Positions 46,515 to 55,223 of a DNA stretch of 64,000 nucleotides are shown here, piece by piece. The translations under genes and the position numbers were made by a program. The DNA is from Saliniramus fredricksonii (lineage in GTDB: Bacteria > Pseudomonadota > Alphaproteobacteria > Rhizobiales > Beijerinckiaceae). The stretch spans positions 496,001 to 560,000 of the forward strand of contig NZ_FMBM01000002.1 in assembly GCF_900094735.1 (NCBI RefSeq), read 5' to 3'. The notes under the pieces were generated by a model, which saw only the letters and a list, made by a program, of their open reading frames with translations, was not told where the DNA came from and did not search any database. The first letter of the stretch is position 1; each line of letters begins with the position of its first letter.

Positions 46515-48677
46515 ATGTCACAAAAAGCCTTCCAGCCAGCAACCGATTCCTCAGCCTTGATGGCCCGCATGTTCTGGTGGGCCGCCATTCTGATCCTGGG
46601 GACAGTGGCCTTCGGCGCCGGTGTGGTCCTCACGATCAGTCGTGCCGCGAACGAGGATGCCCGGCTTCAGGAGATGCGGCAGATTCACGAGGAGCTCGCC
46701 GCCCGGGCCGACCAACATGCCCGGCAAGTCTCCGCGATCATGCGGATGCAGGTCGATCAAGCCGGGGGCCCAGACGAGCGCGAAGAACTGTTCATGCAGC
46801 TTGCGCCGCATGTGAGTGTCGGCGGGATCGTTACCACCGAAGGCGGCGGTATTTCCTGGGTCGACCGGCGAATCTTCGCCGGCGCAGGGCGCAATGCGGG
46901 CGTGGATGCAGCCCTGGCAGTCAGTTCCATGTTCGATGCCGAAGTGGCGATGGCGGATGAGGGCAGCAATCTGCGCATGGTTGACGGGAGACTGGTTTAT
47001 CTGGGTTTCGCCAGGCTCACGGACGACCGCTACCTCATCGGGCTGGATATGCGCAGCATCGAGGGGGAATTGACCGCACCGGGCATGCCGCCTCTATCCG
47101 GAATGCGCGTCGGGCACGGGTCACCTGAAAGCCTGCCCGAGCACATGGCTGCCATCTCCATGGAAGATATCGCCACCGGCGAGAGCCTGCAGATCGTCTG
47201 GGAGCCCGCGCGTCCGGGCGACATGCTCGCGAAGCGGATCGGCTATGCCGCAATACCACCGCTTGCGGTCACGGCATTGCTCTTCGTGCTGGTGGTGGCC
47301 AATACGCGGCGTGTCGCGCGGAACCTGGCCGAATCGCATGCGCGCGCCGAATCGCTTGCGGGTCAGGATCCTCTTTCCGGGCTACCAAACCGGCTGCTCT
47401 TCGGCCAGACGCTCGACCTCTCCTTGAAAGGGCTCGACAATCAGATCCGCGCCGGCGCGCAGGGGGAGGGCTTCGCGCTGATGTTCCTCGACCTCGACCG
47501 TTTCAAGGAAGTCAATGACGCCTATGGCCACCAGGCCGGCGACGCATTGATCCTCCAGGTGGCGCAGCGCTTGCAGAGATTGTTGGAACGCGGCGACACA
47601 CTCGCGCGTTTCGGCGGTGACGAATTCGCGGTCTTGCAGATGGGCGTTGGTTGCGACGAGGATGCGCGTGCGCTCGCCGCGCGGATTCTGCACGCGCTTT
47701 CGGAGGCCTTCACGATTGCGGGCAACCGCGTGAATATCGGCATATCGATCGGGATCGCACTCGCGCCGCGCGATTCATGCGATCGAGAGACGCTGATGCG
47801 CATGGCGGATACGGCACTCTACGAAGCCAAGAGCGAGGGGCGCAACCGCAGCGCCTTCTTCCACCGCGAGATGGATGATGCGCTGCAGATGCGCAAGCTG
47901 GTCGCCGAAGATCTGCGGCGCGCCATCGCGGAGAACGAACTCACGATTCATTACCAGCCCATCTTCTCGGCGGATGGGCGGAACGTGGTTTCCCTGGAGG
48001 CGCTGGTGCGCTGGCCCCACCCGACCAAGGGCATGATCTCACCGGCGAAATTCGTTCCTCTCGCGGAACAGAGCGGCCTTGTGATCCCGTTGGGCGAGTG
48101 GGTCGTGCGCCGCGTCTGCGAGGATGGCAAACGCTGGCCCGGTGTGCGGATCGCCGTGAACGTCTCGCCGATCCAGTTCCGGCAGCGCAATTTCGTCGAA
48201 GGCGTGATCAGCGTGGTCGAGGAGGCAGGTTTCGATCCCGGGCGGCTCGAACTGGAACTCACCGAGGGTGTCGTCGTGGAAGATGCGGATGCAGCCGAGA
48301 TCGTCATGGCGCGGCTGCGTGATTACGGTTTCCCGCTCGCCCTGGACGATTTCGGCACGGGGTATTCGTCGCTGATCTATCTGCGCCGGTTTGCCTTCGA
48401 CAAGATCAAGATCGACCAGTCCTTCCTCGAGAGCCTGGATGAAATGGGCGAGTCGGCCATTCTGGTGCATTCCATCGTCCATCTCGGGCGGGCGCTGGGG
48501 TTGAAAGTGACGGCGGAAGGGGTGGAGACGCCCGAGCAGCATCGTTTCCTGATGGCGCTGGGATGCCATGAAATGCAGGGTTTCCTGTTCTCGCGCCCGA
48601 TCTGTGCCGATGAGGTCGATCGCTTGCTCGGCACCACACCGCGCCGGCTGCCCGGGCGTCGCATCACGGCGGCGTGA
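46515..48677 (+). CDS. Membrane-bound GGDEF-EAL c-di-GMP enzyme
   Basis: A 720-residue protein with two membrane helices (about 16-38 and about 243-265) enclosing a roughly 200-residue periplasmic sensor of unrecognised type, then GGDEF and EAL domains. The cyclase motif is intact (G367-F371, RFGGDEF), as is the phosphodiesterase motif (E495-A-L497, SLEALVRW), with DDFGTGYSSLIYLRRF later, so both c-di-GMP synthesis and breakdown are possible. It lies upstream of exoD, PilZ and PAS genes transcribed from the other strand. Its signal is unknown. Confidence 0.9.
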   Translation: MSQKAFQPATDSSALMARMFWWAAILILGTVAFGAGVVLTISRAANEDARLQEMRQIHEELAARADQHARQVSAIMRMQVDQAGGPDEREELFMQLAPHVSVGGIVTTEGGGISWVDRRIFAGAGRNAGVDAALAVSSMFDAEVAMADEGSNLRMVDGRLVYLGFARLTDDRYLIGLDMRSIEGELTAPGMPPLSGMRVGHGSPESLPEHMAAISMEDIATGESLQIVWEPARPGDMLAKRIGYAAIPPLAVTALLFVLVVANTRRVARNLAESHARAESLAGQDPLSGLPNRLLFGQTLDLSLKGLDNQIRAGAQGEGFALMFLDLDRFKEVNDAYGHQAGDALILQVAQRLQRLLERGDTLARFGGDEFAVLQMGVGCDEDARALAARILHALSEAFTIAGNRVNIGISIGIALAPRDSCDRETLMRMADTALYEAKSEGRNRSAFFHREMDDALQMRKLVAEDLRRAIAENELTIHYQPIFSADGRNVVSLEALVRWPHPTKGMISPAKFVPLAEQSGLVIPLGEWVVRRVCEDGKRWPGVRIAVNVSPIQFRQRNFVEGVISVVEEAGFDPGRLELELTEGVVVEDADAAEIVMARLRDYGFPLALDDFGTGYSSLIYLRRFAFDKIKIDQSFLESLDEMGESAILVHSIVHLGRALGLKVTAEGVETPEQHRFLMALGCHEMQGFLFSRPICADEVDRLLGTTPRRLPGRRITAA

Positions 48678-48703
48678 GGCCAGAAGCGTTCGGCGAAGGC
48701 CGG

Positions 48704-49315
48704 TCAGAAAGGGAGGGGCAGACCGTCGTAGATCGCCATCCCGATCGTGGCGAAACCGAAGCCCAGCGCGACGATGACGGCGATGTCGATCAGTGCGATC
48801 GCAACACCCGCCCCGACCCAGATCCCGTCGCGCTCCAACATGCCGAAACCCATCAGGATAATCGCGATCGCCGGCGGCACGTTACCGATGATCGGAATTG
48901 GCAATGCCATGATCAGGGCCAGGATGATGATGAGAATACCCAGGGGACGGCGCGCATTCTGGCGGGTGAGCCTGATATAGCGGGGCTTGCTCCAGCGCTC
49001 GATCCGCCGAAGCTTCGGGACGATCCAGGCGATCACGCGGTCGAGATGCTGCCGCGAGACCGATTTGTAGCCGAGTCGCCGGGGTATCCACAGCGCCGTA
49101 CGCCCGACCATGAGCTGGATTGCCACGAGCAGTATGAAGATCGCGGAGAATGTCGAGAAACCCGGCGGCATCGGCAGGGCATTGGGGGCAGCGAAGAGGA
49201 TCAGCAGCACACCGAAGGCGCGCGCGCGGATCCGCGCGACGATCTCGAACAGGGTGATGCGCTCACCGGTCGTCGAGGTGGAGAGCCGGACGAGGATATC
49301 GGAAGTTCTGAGCAA
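48704..49315 (-). CDS. exoD: ExoD-family membrane protein
   Basis: A 203-residue inner-membrane protein with about four helices. FGVLLILFAAPNALPMPPGFSTF and RPLGILIIILALIMALPIPIIGNVPP are the family's repeated halves. ExoD was linked to exopolysaccharide production and alkali tolerance in Sinorhizobium; the biochemical activity is unknown. The apparent start is TTG, since no other start codon fits before the conserved part. It converges with the GGDEF-EAL gene. Confidence 0.85.
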   Translation of the reverse strand: MLRTSDILVRLSTSTTGERITLFEIVARIRARAFGVLLILFAAPNALPMPPGFSTFSAIFILLVAIQLMVGRTALWIPRRLGYKSVSRQHLDRVIAWIVPKLRRIERWSKPRYIRLTRQNARRPLGILIIILALIMALPIPIIGNVPPAIAIILMGFGMLERDGIWVGAGVAIALIDIAVIVALGFGFATIGMAIYDGLPLPF

Positions 49316-49440
49316 ACGATTCTACCCCGGACCATCGAGATCATTCTGCCTATATGAGGATTGTGGCAGATAGAAAACAGCAGAAAGCGGGGGCAGGCGC
49401 CGAAATCGGCGCTTTTGTGGCATCCGCAGGGTCGGTGTCT

Positions 49441-50067
49441 TTACAGAATGATGTTTTCGTCGAACCTGTCGGCCGCGAGCGGCAGGTTGAACTGCACGGC
49501 GATCCCGTCGGGAAAATGGCGCACCACGCGGGCGGGGGTGTTGCCGACCACGACACCGAGCCCGATCGCCGGGCGCACATCCAGCGCGATGCCGGCGCCG
49601 GAAAGCGATACGTCGATCAATTTGCCTTCGACGTCGAAGCCTTCGTCGAGGCGCAGCGTCACGTTCTTGTGGATCGGAACGATGCGCTCGTGGCGGCGAT
49701 CCTCGGGCAGGCCAAGCTCGTGCCGGTTGGCCAGCCAGGTCAGTTGCGAGGCGAGCTTGTCGCGCTTGCGCGGTGTGGCATTGATGGTGATGGCAAAGCC
49801 CGTATCGGTATGGCGCACGATCTGGCCTTCGATACGGCCGATATGCTCGAAATAGCAGACCACCCGTTCACCGATCGCGCCGATCACCGGCGCGACGAGC
49901 GCGACGCCACCGGGCGAGAAATCAGCGCTCTGACAAGGGTATTCCTGCCGGTTCGCCAGCATGTAGCGTCCGAGCAGGGAAACCTTCACGCGCGCGAAAC
50001 GACGCCGGTCGGAGCGGTATGCCGGAACCGCCTTCTCCGTGTCTGCTCTCGCTTCTGCCGCACCCAT
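49441..50067 (-). CDS. Tandem PilZ-domain protein
   Basis: A 208-residue protein with two PilZ-like copies. The first has RRRFARVKVSLLGRYM and SADFSPGGVAL; the second has RRHERIVPIHKNVTLRLD and IDVSLSGAGIALDVRP, giving the RxxxR...(D/N)xSxxG pattern of c-di-GMP binding in both, though the first copy's D/NxSxxG is slightly altered (DFSPGG). It probably reads c-di-GMP levels. The partner process is unknown; ExoD lies downstream on the same strand and a PAS_5 gene upstream. Confidence 0.83.
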   Translation of the reverse strand: MGAAEARADTEKAVPAYRSDRRRFARVKVSLLGRYMLANRQEYPCQSADFSPGGVALVAPVIGAIGERVVCYFEHIGRIEGQIVRHTDTGFAITINATPRKRDKLASQLTWLANRHELGLPEDRRHERIVPIHKNVTLRLDEGFDVEGKLIDVSLSGAGIALDVRPAIGLGVVVGNTPARVVRHFPDGIAVQFNLPLAADRFDENIIL

Positions 50068-50189
50068 GATGCCCGCTTACCCCGCAAAGTGGATCTTCAT
50101 GCCGGGGTAAGGATAGGACGCACCGGTTAACGGTGCCTTAGAACGGTCGATCACAACCGAAAAATGTTGAAAATAATGTGCGTCGCAGT

Positions 50190-50768
50190 TCAGCCGCGCC
50201 CGCCCTGGTGCACCACGAAGCGACGGCGGCGCTCGACCGGATCGTCGTCGCGGGCGAATTCCCGGGTTTCCGTGCGTCCGATCGGCCAGATCACGCGCAT
50301 TGAATTCAGGCTCAGATGGCTGAGATTGTCGAAGCCGATCCAGTGCGGGATCAGCGCCGGGGAAAGCGCCCCCAGCACGCGAGCCTGGGTGCGTCCGCGA
50401 TGGCGCAGCGGCAGGAGGATCAACTCCATGTCGAGCGTGTCGCCGCGGGCTGTATGGCCGACGAGGCCGGAGACGATACCGGCGGTTTCCCGGGTGACGA
50501 TCTCGATCTGGCGATTGCCGTCATCCGGCGTCGCGGGATCCCAAAGGGCGGTGAAGGGGGAGTTTTTGAGCTCACGCCCGAACAACGCGCAGATGCGCGT
50601 TCCGGCGAGCCGGAAGCGGCAGACCTCCTCCTCGATTTCGAGAATGAAGGTGTCGGCCAGGATATGGCGGATCTCGCCGGGCTCGACCTCACCGCGTTCC
50701 GGCGCAGCGCGCTCTCCGCGCAGCGAGTCCCAGTAGGAAAAGAGCATCCGGGTCGCGGCATGTTTCAT
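50190..50768 (-). CDS. PAS_5-domain protein
   Basis: A 192-residue protein of the alphaproteobacterial PAS_5 family (formerly a DUF). It contains LFSYWDSLRGERAAPERGEVEPGEIRHIL, then EEEVCRFRLAGTRICALFGRELK, the usual start of this domain. It has no output domain. GGAGAGG lies before the ATG at 50768. The role is unknown; the nearby PilZ protein suggests a shared signalling context, which is inference. Confidence 0.8.
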   Translation of the reverse strand: MKHAATRMLFSYWDSLRGERAAPERGEVEPGEIRHILADTFILEIEEEVCRFRLAGTRICALFGRELKNSPFTALWDPATPDDGNRQIEIVTRETAGIVSGLVGHTARGDTLDMELILLPLRHRGRTQARVLGALSPALIPHWIGFDNLSHLSLNSMRVIWPIGRTETREFARDDDPVERRRRFVVHQGGRG

Positions 50769-50940
50769 AACGGCCTCTCCGTCCCGCCGATCGGGGCGAG
50801 ATTGTGTGTTTTTGAACCAGCTCCCCACCGGATCAGCGCCGGGAAGCCCGGTTTGACGCTGTGGCCGATATGGTTAGCGAAAATTATGCCTGAACGCATG
50901 GGTTGCGCTCTGGAAACCATTCGTTAAGGTTAACGGAACG

Positions 50941-50953
50941 TTGACATTGTCAA
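50941..50953. promoter_or_regulatory. Palindromic -35-like element TTGACA-T-TGTCAA
   Basis: A perfect dyad (TTGACA / TGTCAA, one-base centre) whose left arm is a consensus -35 box; 17 bp downstream lies TGGATT (50964-50969), a weak -10. Together they could drive the rightward transcript ending at 51150, with the dyad serving as an operator. A further dyad GTTAA-GG-TTAAC lies at 50924-50935. The interval 50769-51214 otherwise has no gene. Confidence 0.4.
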
Positions 50954-50975
50954 TCCGCGCCTGTGGATTAAGGTG

Positions 50976-51150
50976 GTTGACGTTAGGTAATGAGCGCTTG
51001 TCACGGCGTGTCTGTCGACCTTCCGGGACGGGAGGTGGGGGCGTTTTGCCCCAAAGGGGACCTGTGTCGCGGCATACGGATTGCAAAATCACGTGCCCGG
51101 CATGATATCCTTCGGAAGCGGGGAGGGGCCGACCCTCCCCGATCTTTTTT
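50976..51150 (+). ncRNA. Candidate short transcript or leader RNA upstream of the rhomboid gene
   Basis: No coding gene fits, but the stretch has a promoter-like element at its left end, an internal hairpin (GGGGC-GTTTT-GCCCC at 51038-51052) and a strong terminator at its right end (stem 51120-51140 plus T-run). This would give an RNA of about 175 nt. It does not look like tmRNA, RNase P RNA or SRP RNA. It may be a free-standing small RNA or an attenuating leader for the rhomboid gene 65 bp downstream. Confidence 0.4.
51120..51150 (+). terminator. Intrinsic terminator upstream of the rhomboid gene
   Basis: Stem GGGGAGGG / CCCTCCCC (8 bp, GCCGA loop) followed by GATC and six T residues. Nothing coding on this strand ends before it, so it terminates a non-coding or leader transcript. 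Confidence 0.75.
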
Positions 51151-51214
51151 CACAGGCCGAGAGCCGGGCCGCCGGCCTCTCGGTCATGGTCCGTCCCCCG
51201 CCTCCCGAGCAAGC

Positions 51215-52015
51215 ATGCAGCCTCATCCGCTATCTCCGCCGCCGCCGCCGCGCGAACCACTGTTTCACCTGCCGCGCATCATCATCGTGATCTGTGTCGT
51301 CCTGCTCGGGATTCATCTCGTGCTGTCGCTGACCGGTTCGCAATTCGAGGTCGAGATGATCTTCCGCTTCGGTTTCGTGCCGGGCAGCTGGACTCTCTGG
51401 CTCAACCCTGCGGCTGAAGAGGCGATCTTCGAGCGGCTGACCGGTGGCGGCGCGCTCGATCCGCGCGCATTGAGCCTCATGCGCATGGTGCTCGTCGAGG
51501 CGCCCAACTCGGTCTTCGGGCCGCTGAGCTATGCGCTGCTGCACGGATCCTGGTCGCATGTCCTGCTCAACGTGTTCTGGCTGGCAGCGTTCGGTACGCC
51601 CGTGGCGCGACGGCTGGGTGAGGGGCGGTTTCTGCTGCTCTGCCTGCTGACGGCTTTGGGTGGAACGCTCGCACACTGGCTCACGAACATGCATGATTTC
51701 ACGCCGATGGTCGGCGCTTCCGCTGTCGTGTCCGGCATGATGGGGGCAGCTGCGTGGTTCGTCTTCACGCGCACGCCCCACGGAGGTGGCCTGATCGATG
51801 CGCACGCGCATCTGCGACCGCGCGAGACCCTGCCGGAAATGCTGCGCAACCAGCGCACGATGGTTTTCTTCGGAATCTGGTTCGCTCTGAACTTTCTCTT
51901 CGGTGTCGGCGCCGGGCCGCTCGGCATCAGCGAAGGCGGTGTCGCCTGGCAGGCTCATATCGGCGGCTTCCTCGTCGGGCTCGTCTTGCTGCCGCGAATC
52001 GATCCGCGCGGGTGA
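51215..52015 (+). CDS. Rhomboid-family intramembrane serine protease
   Basis: A 266-residue protein with about six to seven helices. The catalytic serine is expected at S169 in GASAVVSGMMGA and the histidine at H248 in WQAHIGGFLVGL; HGSWSHVLLNVFWLAAFG carries the conserved His/Asn region. Rhomboids cut within membrane helices of substrate proteins. The ATG at 51215 gives the normal length; an open frame extends to 50990 but runs through the predicted terminator, so it is unlikely to be translated. There is no good ribosome-binding site at the chosen start. Confidence 0.85.
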   Translation: MQPHPLSPPPPPREPLFHLPRIIIVICVVLLGIHLVLSLTGSQFEVEMIFRFGFVPGSWTLWLNPAAEEAIFERLTGGGALDPRALSLMRMVLVEAPNSVFGPLSYALLHGSWSHVLLNVFWLAAFGTPVARRLGEGRFLLLCLLTALGGTLAHWLTNMHDFTPMVGASAVVSGMMGAAAWFVFTRTPHGGGLIDAHAHLRPRETLPEMLRNQRTMVFFGIWFALNFLFGVGAGPLGISEGGVAWQAHIGGFLVGLVLLPRIDPRG

Positions 52016-52031
52016 GGCCCTTGCGCCAACG

Positions 52032-52064
52032 AAAAAGGCCGACGCTTTGGCGCCGGCCTCCTTT
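52032..52064. terminator. Bidirectional intrinsic terminator between the rhomboid gene and rplI
   Basis: Hairpin GGCCG-A-CGC / GCG-C-CGGCC with TTTG loop and one mismatch, flanked by AAAAA on the left and CTCCTTTT on the right. It can therefore end rplI on the minus strand (T-run from the A-tract) and the rhomboid gene on the plus strand. Confidence 0.75.
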
Positions 52065-52090
52065 TGCGCATTACGGAAACACCGCAGCGC

Positions 52091-52705
52091 TCAGTTCTGC
52101 TTGTTGTCTTCGCCTTCACCGGCCTCGGCAGCCTCGCCGCGGGGGCGGGCTTCCTCGACGTCTTCTTCGAGCGCCGCGCCGACTTCGAGGCCGAGCTCGT
52201 CGAGATCGAAGGCCTCGCGGGCCGTGACGTCTTCACCGCGTGCCTGACGTTCGGCTTCATCGAGCGAACGGGCGACGTTCATGGTGATGGTGATCTCGAC
52301 TTCCGGATGCAGCTGCACCTTGACCGCGTGCAGGCCGAGATTCTTGATCGCCTGGTTCAGCTCGATCTGGTTGCGACCGACGGAGAAGCCGTTCTCGGTG
52401 ACGACTTCCGCGATATCGCGGGTCGCGACCGAACCATAGAGCACGCCCGTCTCGCCAGCCTGGCGGATGATGGCGAAAGTCTGCCCGTCGAGCTTGCCGG
52501 CAACACCTTCGGCCTCCTTGCGGCGTTCGAGATTGCGGGCCTCGAGCTGGGCGCGCTGCGCCTCGAAATGCTCGCGATTGGCCTTGCTGGCGCGCAGGGC
52601 CTTGCCCTGGGGCAGAAGGAAATTGCGGGCGTAACCGTTGCGAACCTTCACCACTTCGCCCATCTGGCCGAGCTTGGGCACGCGTTCCAAGAGGATGACA
52701 TCCAT
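52091..52705 (-). CDS. rplI: 50S ribosomal protein L9
   Basis: A 204-residue L9. The N-terminus [19 protein letters not shown] and [19 protein letters not shown] is highly conserved, followed by the long connecting helix. The protein is about 50 residues longer than E. coli L9; the C-terminus ends in an acidic Glu/Ala-rich tail ([21 protein letters not shown]), as is common in Rhizobiales. It is the last gene of rpsF-rpsR-DUF2232-rplI. Confidence 0.93.
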   Translation of the reverse strand: MDVILLERVPKLGQMGEVVKVRNGYARNFLLPQGKALRASKANREHFEAQRAQLEARNLERRKEAEGVAGKLDGQTFAIIRQAGETGVLYGSVATRDIAEVVTENGFSVGRNQIELNQAIKNLGLHAVKVQLHPEVEITITMNVARSLDEAERQARGEDVTAREAFDLDELGLEVGAALEEDVEEARPRGEAAEAGEGEDNKQN

Positions 52706-52729
52706 GTTTCGAACTCCTGTTGAATGTCG

Positions 52730-53719
52730 TTAAGAAAGAGGCGGACTGCCACCCTTGTTGCGGCCCGAGGCATTGGCGCGCATCCGCTCGCGGATGCCGA
52801 GCGCCGTATCGGTAAGGCCGAACATGATCAGCGGCAGAAAGACGAGGCCCTGGCTGAGCAGGACCATGAGATAGGTCAGGACGAGAATGAAACCGCGCCC
52901 GGAGCGCCCCTGGCTCATCTCGTGAACGGCCGCGAGCCCTTGCAGGGCAAAGGCCATCAGGAAGGCGCCGGCCAGGGCCGTGGCGAGCACGCCGGTGAAC
53001 CCGTCCAGAAAGATCGCGGCGAGACTCACCGCAAACAGCGTGTAGAGCGCTTCGCGCGGCATCACCGTGCGCGCGATTTCCGGCCAGGGGCGCAACAGGC
53101 GCCCCGAAGCCGAGACGATCTTCGCGCCCAGCCAGATATACAGGGTCAGGATGACGGTGAAGCCCTGCGCAGCAAAGATCGGCAACGCGCCGGCCAGGCG
53201 CGCGGCGACCTGTTCTCCGGGAAGCTCCCCGAAATCGGGCAGGGCGACGTCTTCGGGTGTATCCGTCTGGATGCGCAGGACGGCTTCCGCCATCTCGCGG
53301 GTGTTGCGGCTATAGGCTTCGAAATCGAATCCGCTCAGGACGGACGAGCCGAAATAGGTCAGCGCCCCGGTGCCGGCGATCCAGGCCAGCAACCGCCCGA
53401 GCGGATACCATTCCGTCTTGCCGTCGGCGCCGGTCCGCCCGAGCAGCGCGAGATAGCCGAGCCACCAGGCCGGGAGCGCGGTGGTCAGGAAATAGCCGAA
53501 GCCACCGAACAGAGTGCCATGCACGGCGGTGATCGCAACCGCACCGATCATGCCTGCGACAAGGCCGGAGCGGTGGTCGAAGGCGAGGGTGACGATGATT
53601 ACCGGGATGGGGGCGAGCAGCACCAGCGCCACGGCCAGCCCGGTGCCGACACCGATCAGGGAAATCAGTATCGCCGAAGCCAACCCGGCCAGAACGCCTG
53701 GTGCAATATAGCTCGTCAT
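52730..53719 (-). CDS. DUF2232 (YybS-like) membrane protein
   Basis: A 329-residue inner-membrane protein with about eight helices, for example GVLAGLASAILISLIGVGTGLAVALVLL, LLAWIAGTGALTYFG and FILVLTYLMVLLSQGLVFLPLIMFG. It sits between rpsR and rplI, the usual place for this family in alphaproteobacteria. The function is unknown. A terminator follows rpsR, so it may have its own promoter or depend on read-through. Confidence 0.8.
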   Translation of the reverse strand: MTSYIAPGVLAGLASAILISLIGVGTGLAVALVLLAPIPVIIVTLAFDHRSGLVAGMIGAVAITAVHGTLFGGFGYFLTTALPAWWLGYLALLGRTGADGKTEWYPLGRLLAWIAGTGALTYFGSSVLSGFDFEAYSRNTREMAEAVLRIQTDTPEDVALPDFGELPGEQVAARLAGALPIFAAQGFTVILTLYIWLGAKIVSASGRLLRPWPEIARTVMPREALYTLFAVSLAAIFLDGFTGVLATALAGAFLMAFALQGLAAVHEMSQGRSGRGFILVLTYLMVLLSQGLVFLPLIMFGLTDTALGIRERMRANASGRNKGGSPPLS

Positions 53720-53799
53720 CCGCTGTCCCGCGCTCTTGCGTGGTTAGAGGCGCCAATCGCGCCCCAACTTGCCCTGCGGCTCGACGGAGCCGGTGGCCG

Positions 53800-53831
53800 A
53801 AAAACGGCGGGCCGTCCTGGGACGGTCCGCC
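53800..53831 (-). terminator. Intrinsic terminator after rpsR
   Basis: On the minus strand an 11-bp stem (GGCGGACCGTC / GACGGCCCGCC, one G-T pair) with a CCAG loop is followed by TTTTT. It lies 22 bp beyond the rpsR stop and probably reduces transcription into DUF2232 and rplI. Confidence 0.8.
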
Positions 53832-53853
53832 CGGGTTCGTCAGATCGTGATCT

Positions 53854-54099
53854 TTACTTGATCACGAAGGGCAGAAGCCCCAGCAGGCGCGCGCGCTTGA
53901 TCGCCTTGGACAGCTCGCGCTGCTTCTTGGCGGAGACCGCCGTGATGCGCGAGGGCACGATCTTGCCGCGTTCGGAGATGTAGCGCGAAAGCAGCTTCAC
54001 GTCCTTGTAGTCGATCGCCGGAGCATTGGCGCCGGAGAACGGGCAGGTCTTGCGACGGCGGAAGAAGGGGCGACGGGCGCCAGCATTACCGAGTGCCAT
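53854..54099 (-). CDS. rpsR: 30S ribosomal protein S18
   Basis: An 81-residue S18 with [29 protein letters not shown] and the conserved [40 protein letters not shown]. It follows rpsF by 3 bp. The single cysteine in RKTCPFSG is the usual S18 one; the classical zinc-type set is absent, so this is a C-minus form. Confidence 0.94.
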   Translation of the reverse strand: MALGNAGARRPFFRRRKTCPFSGANAPAIDYKDVKLLSRYISERGKIVPSRITAVSAKKQRELSKAIKRARLLGLLPFVIK

Positions 54100-54102
54100 G
54101 GA

Positions 54103-54543
54103 TCAACCCTCCCGGCTGGTTTCTTCGGGGCGACGACGCTCGCCGCGATCAGGGCGGTCACCACGATCAGGGCGGTCGCCGCGGTCAGGGCGGTCGCCGC
54201 GATCACGGCGGTCGTCGCGGTCACGCTTCTGCACCATGGCGGAGGGCTCGGGGTCGAGCGCTTCGACCTTGATGGTCATGAAGCGCAGGATGTCCTCGTT
54301 GATGCCCATCTGCCGCTCCATCTCCTTCACCGCCGCCGGGGGGGCGTCGAGATTGAGCAGGGTAAAATGCGCCTTGCGGTTCTTCTTGATGCGGTAGGCG
54401 AGCGTCTTCAGGCCCCAGCCCTCGACCTTCTCGACCTTGCCGCCATTGGTCTCGATGACACCCTTGAACGTGTCCACGAGAGCTTCCACCTGCTGCGACG
54501 AGATATCCTGTCGCGCAAGGAAGACGTGCTCATAAAGAGGCAT
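54103..54543 (-). CDS. rpsF: 30S ribosomal protein S6 with repeat tail
   Basis: A 146-residue S6. The globular part starts [22 protein letters not shown] and contains [23 protein letters not shown]. The C-terminus carries about 35 extra residues made of RGDRPD repeats, encoded by tandem 18-bp repeats. Highly charged repeat tails are known on alphaproteobacterial S6, but their length varies. The ATG at 54543 was chosen by homology; the longer frame to 54681 is not conserved. It is the first gene of the rpsF-rpsR group. Confidence 0.93.
   Translation of the reverse strand: MPLYEHVFLARQDISSQQVEALVDTFKGVIETNGGKVEKVEGWGLKTLAYRIKKNRKAHFTLLNLDAPPAAVKEMERQMGINEDILRFMTIKVEALDPEPSAMVQKRDRDDRRDRGDRPDRGDRPDRGDRPDRGERRRPEETSREG
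54147..54218. repeat. Four tandem 18-bp repeats within rpsF
   Basis: Units of 18 bp at 54147-54164, 54165-54182, 54183-54200 and 54201-54218, close to GATCAGGGCGGTCGCCGC, encode the RGDRPD repeats of the S6 tail. Tandem in-frame repeats of this kind can change copy number without a frameshift. Confidence 0.85.
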
Positions 54544-54887
54544 ATTCGGCCTTTCCAACTGCGTTTCATCGAACGTGACCCGGCGCCAAGCCCTTCGAGC
54601 CTGCCAAGGCCCGAGCGGTTGATCGAAGGCGGAGACACAGGATGCCGGACCGCGAGAGCCCTGCGCGCAGACGCGCGCCATCCGTTCAGCCCCCGGCCGG
54701 AGACGACGTTGCAGGGGCGATACAGCCTTTTCCGAGCGATTGCAAGCGCGATGAAGAGTTTGCCGTCGGGCTGGGCAGCGGTGTGGGGGTGAAATGATAC
54801 AGGAACTTTTGGTTGCTGTTTCGTTCGAATGCCGATAGGAAATCCGGGTGCCTCGAATCTGTCGAACTTGCAGGAGAGGAGGGCGAA
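54544..54887. other. 344-bp interval between rpsF and the HTH gene
   Basis: This divergent spacer should hold the rpsF promoter (minus strand) and the promoter of the HTH gene (plus strand). I checked it for a HigB/Gp49-type toxin partner of the HTH protein and found none. Open frames here are short or antisense. Confidence 0.4.
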
Positions 54888-55223
54888 ATGAATTCCGAGG
54901 ATGGTGTGACGCATGTCACGCCCGCCGACGGCAACGTGTTTGCCGATCTCGGCTTTGATGAGCAGGAAGCACGGGATCTGCAAGCCCGGTCCCGGGCGAT
55001 CATCGAGGAGAAGCTGGCCATCAAGATTTCGCTGATGGAAGAGCTTCACGCCTGGAAAAAGCGCGAAAAACTGAACCAGGCGGAAGCGGCTGTCATTCTG
55101 GGCATTTCGCGGCCTCGTGTGTCGGACGTCATGCGCAAGAAGACACAGAACTTTACCATTGATGCCTTGGCGGACATGATCATGCGGACTGGCCGGAAGG
55201 TGCATGTCTCGATTGGATCATGA
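54888..55223 (+). CDS. XRE/HigA-like helix-turn-helix protein without visible toxin
   Basis: A 111-residue protein. After an acidic N-terminus, [21 protein letters not shown] and [42 protein letters not shown] form the HTH_37 domain typical of antitoxins of HigB/Gp49-type systems, ending in [10 protein letters not shown] very strong AGGAGAGGAGGG site precedes the ATG. Normally the toxin gene lies just upstream; here there is none, so it is an orphan regulator or a decayed toxin-antitoxin remnant. Confidence 0.75.
   Translation: MNSEDGVTHVTPADGNVFADLGFDEQEARDLQARSRAIIEEKLAIKISLMEELHAWKKREKLNQAEAAVILGISRPRVSDVMRKKTQNFTIDALADMIMRTGRKVHVSIGS

Noticed and set aside
50990-51214. N-terminal extension of the rhomboid frame
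   Set aside because: It passes through a predicted intrinsic terminator and lacks features of a signal or cytoplasmic domain.
54544-54887. HigB/Gp49 toxin partner for the HTH protein
   Set aside because: All three plus-strand frames were read; no frame carries the toxin motifs, and stops interrupt the candidate frames.
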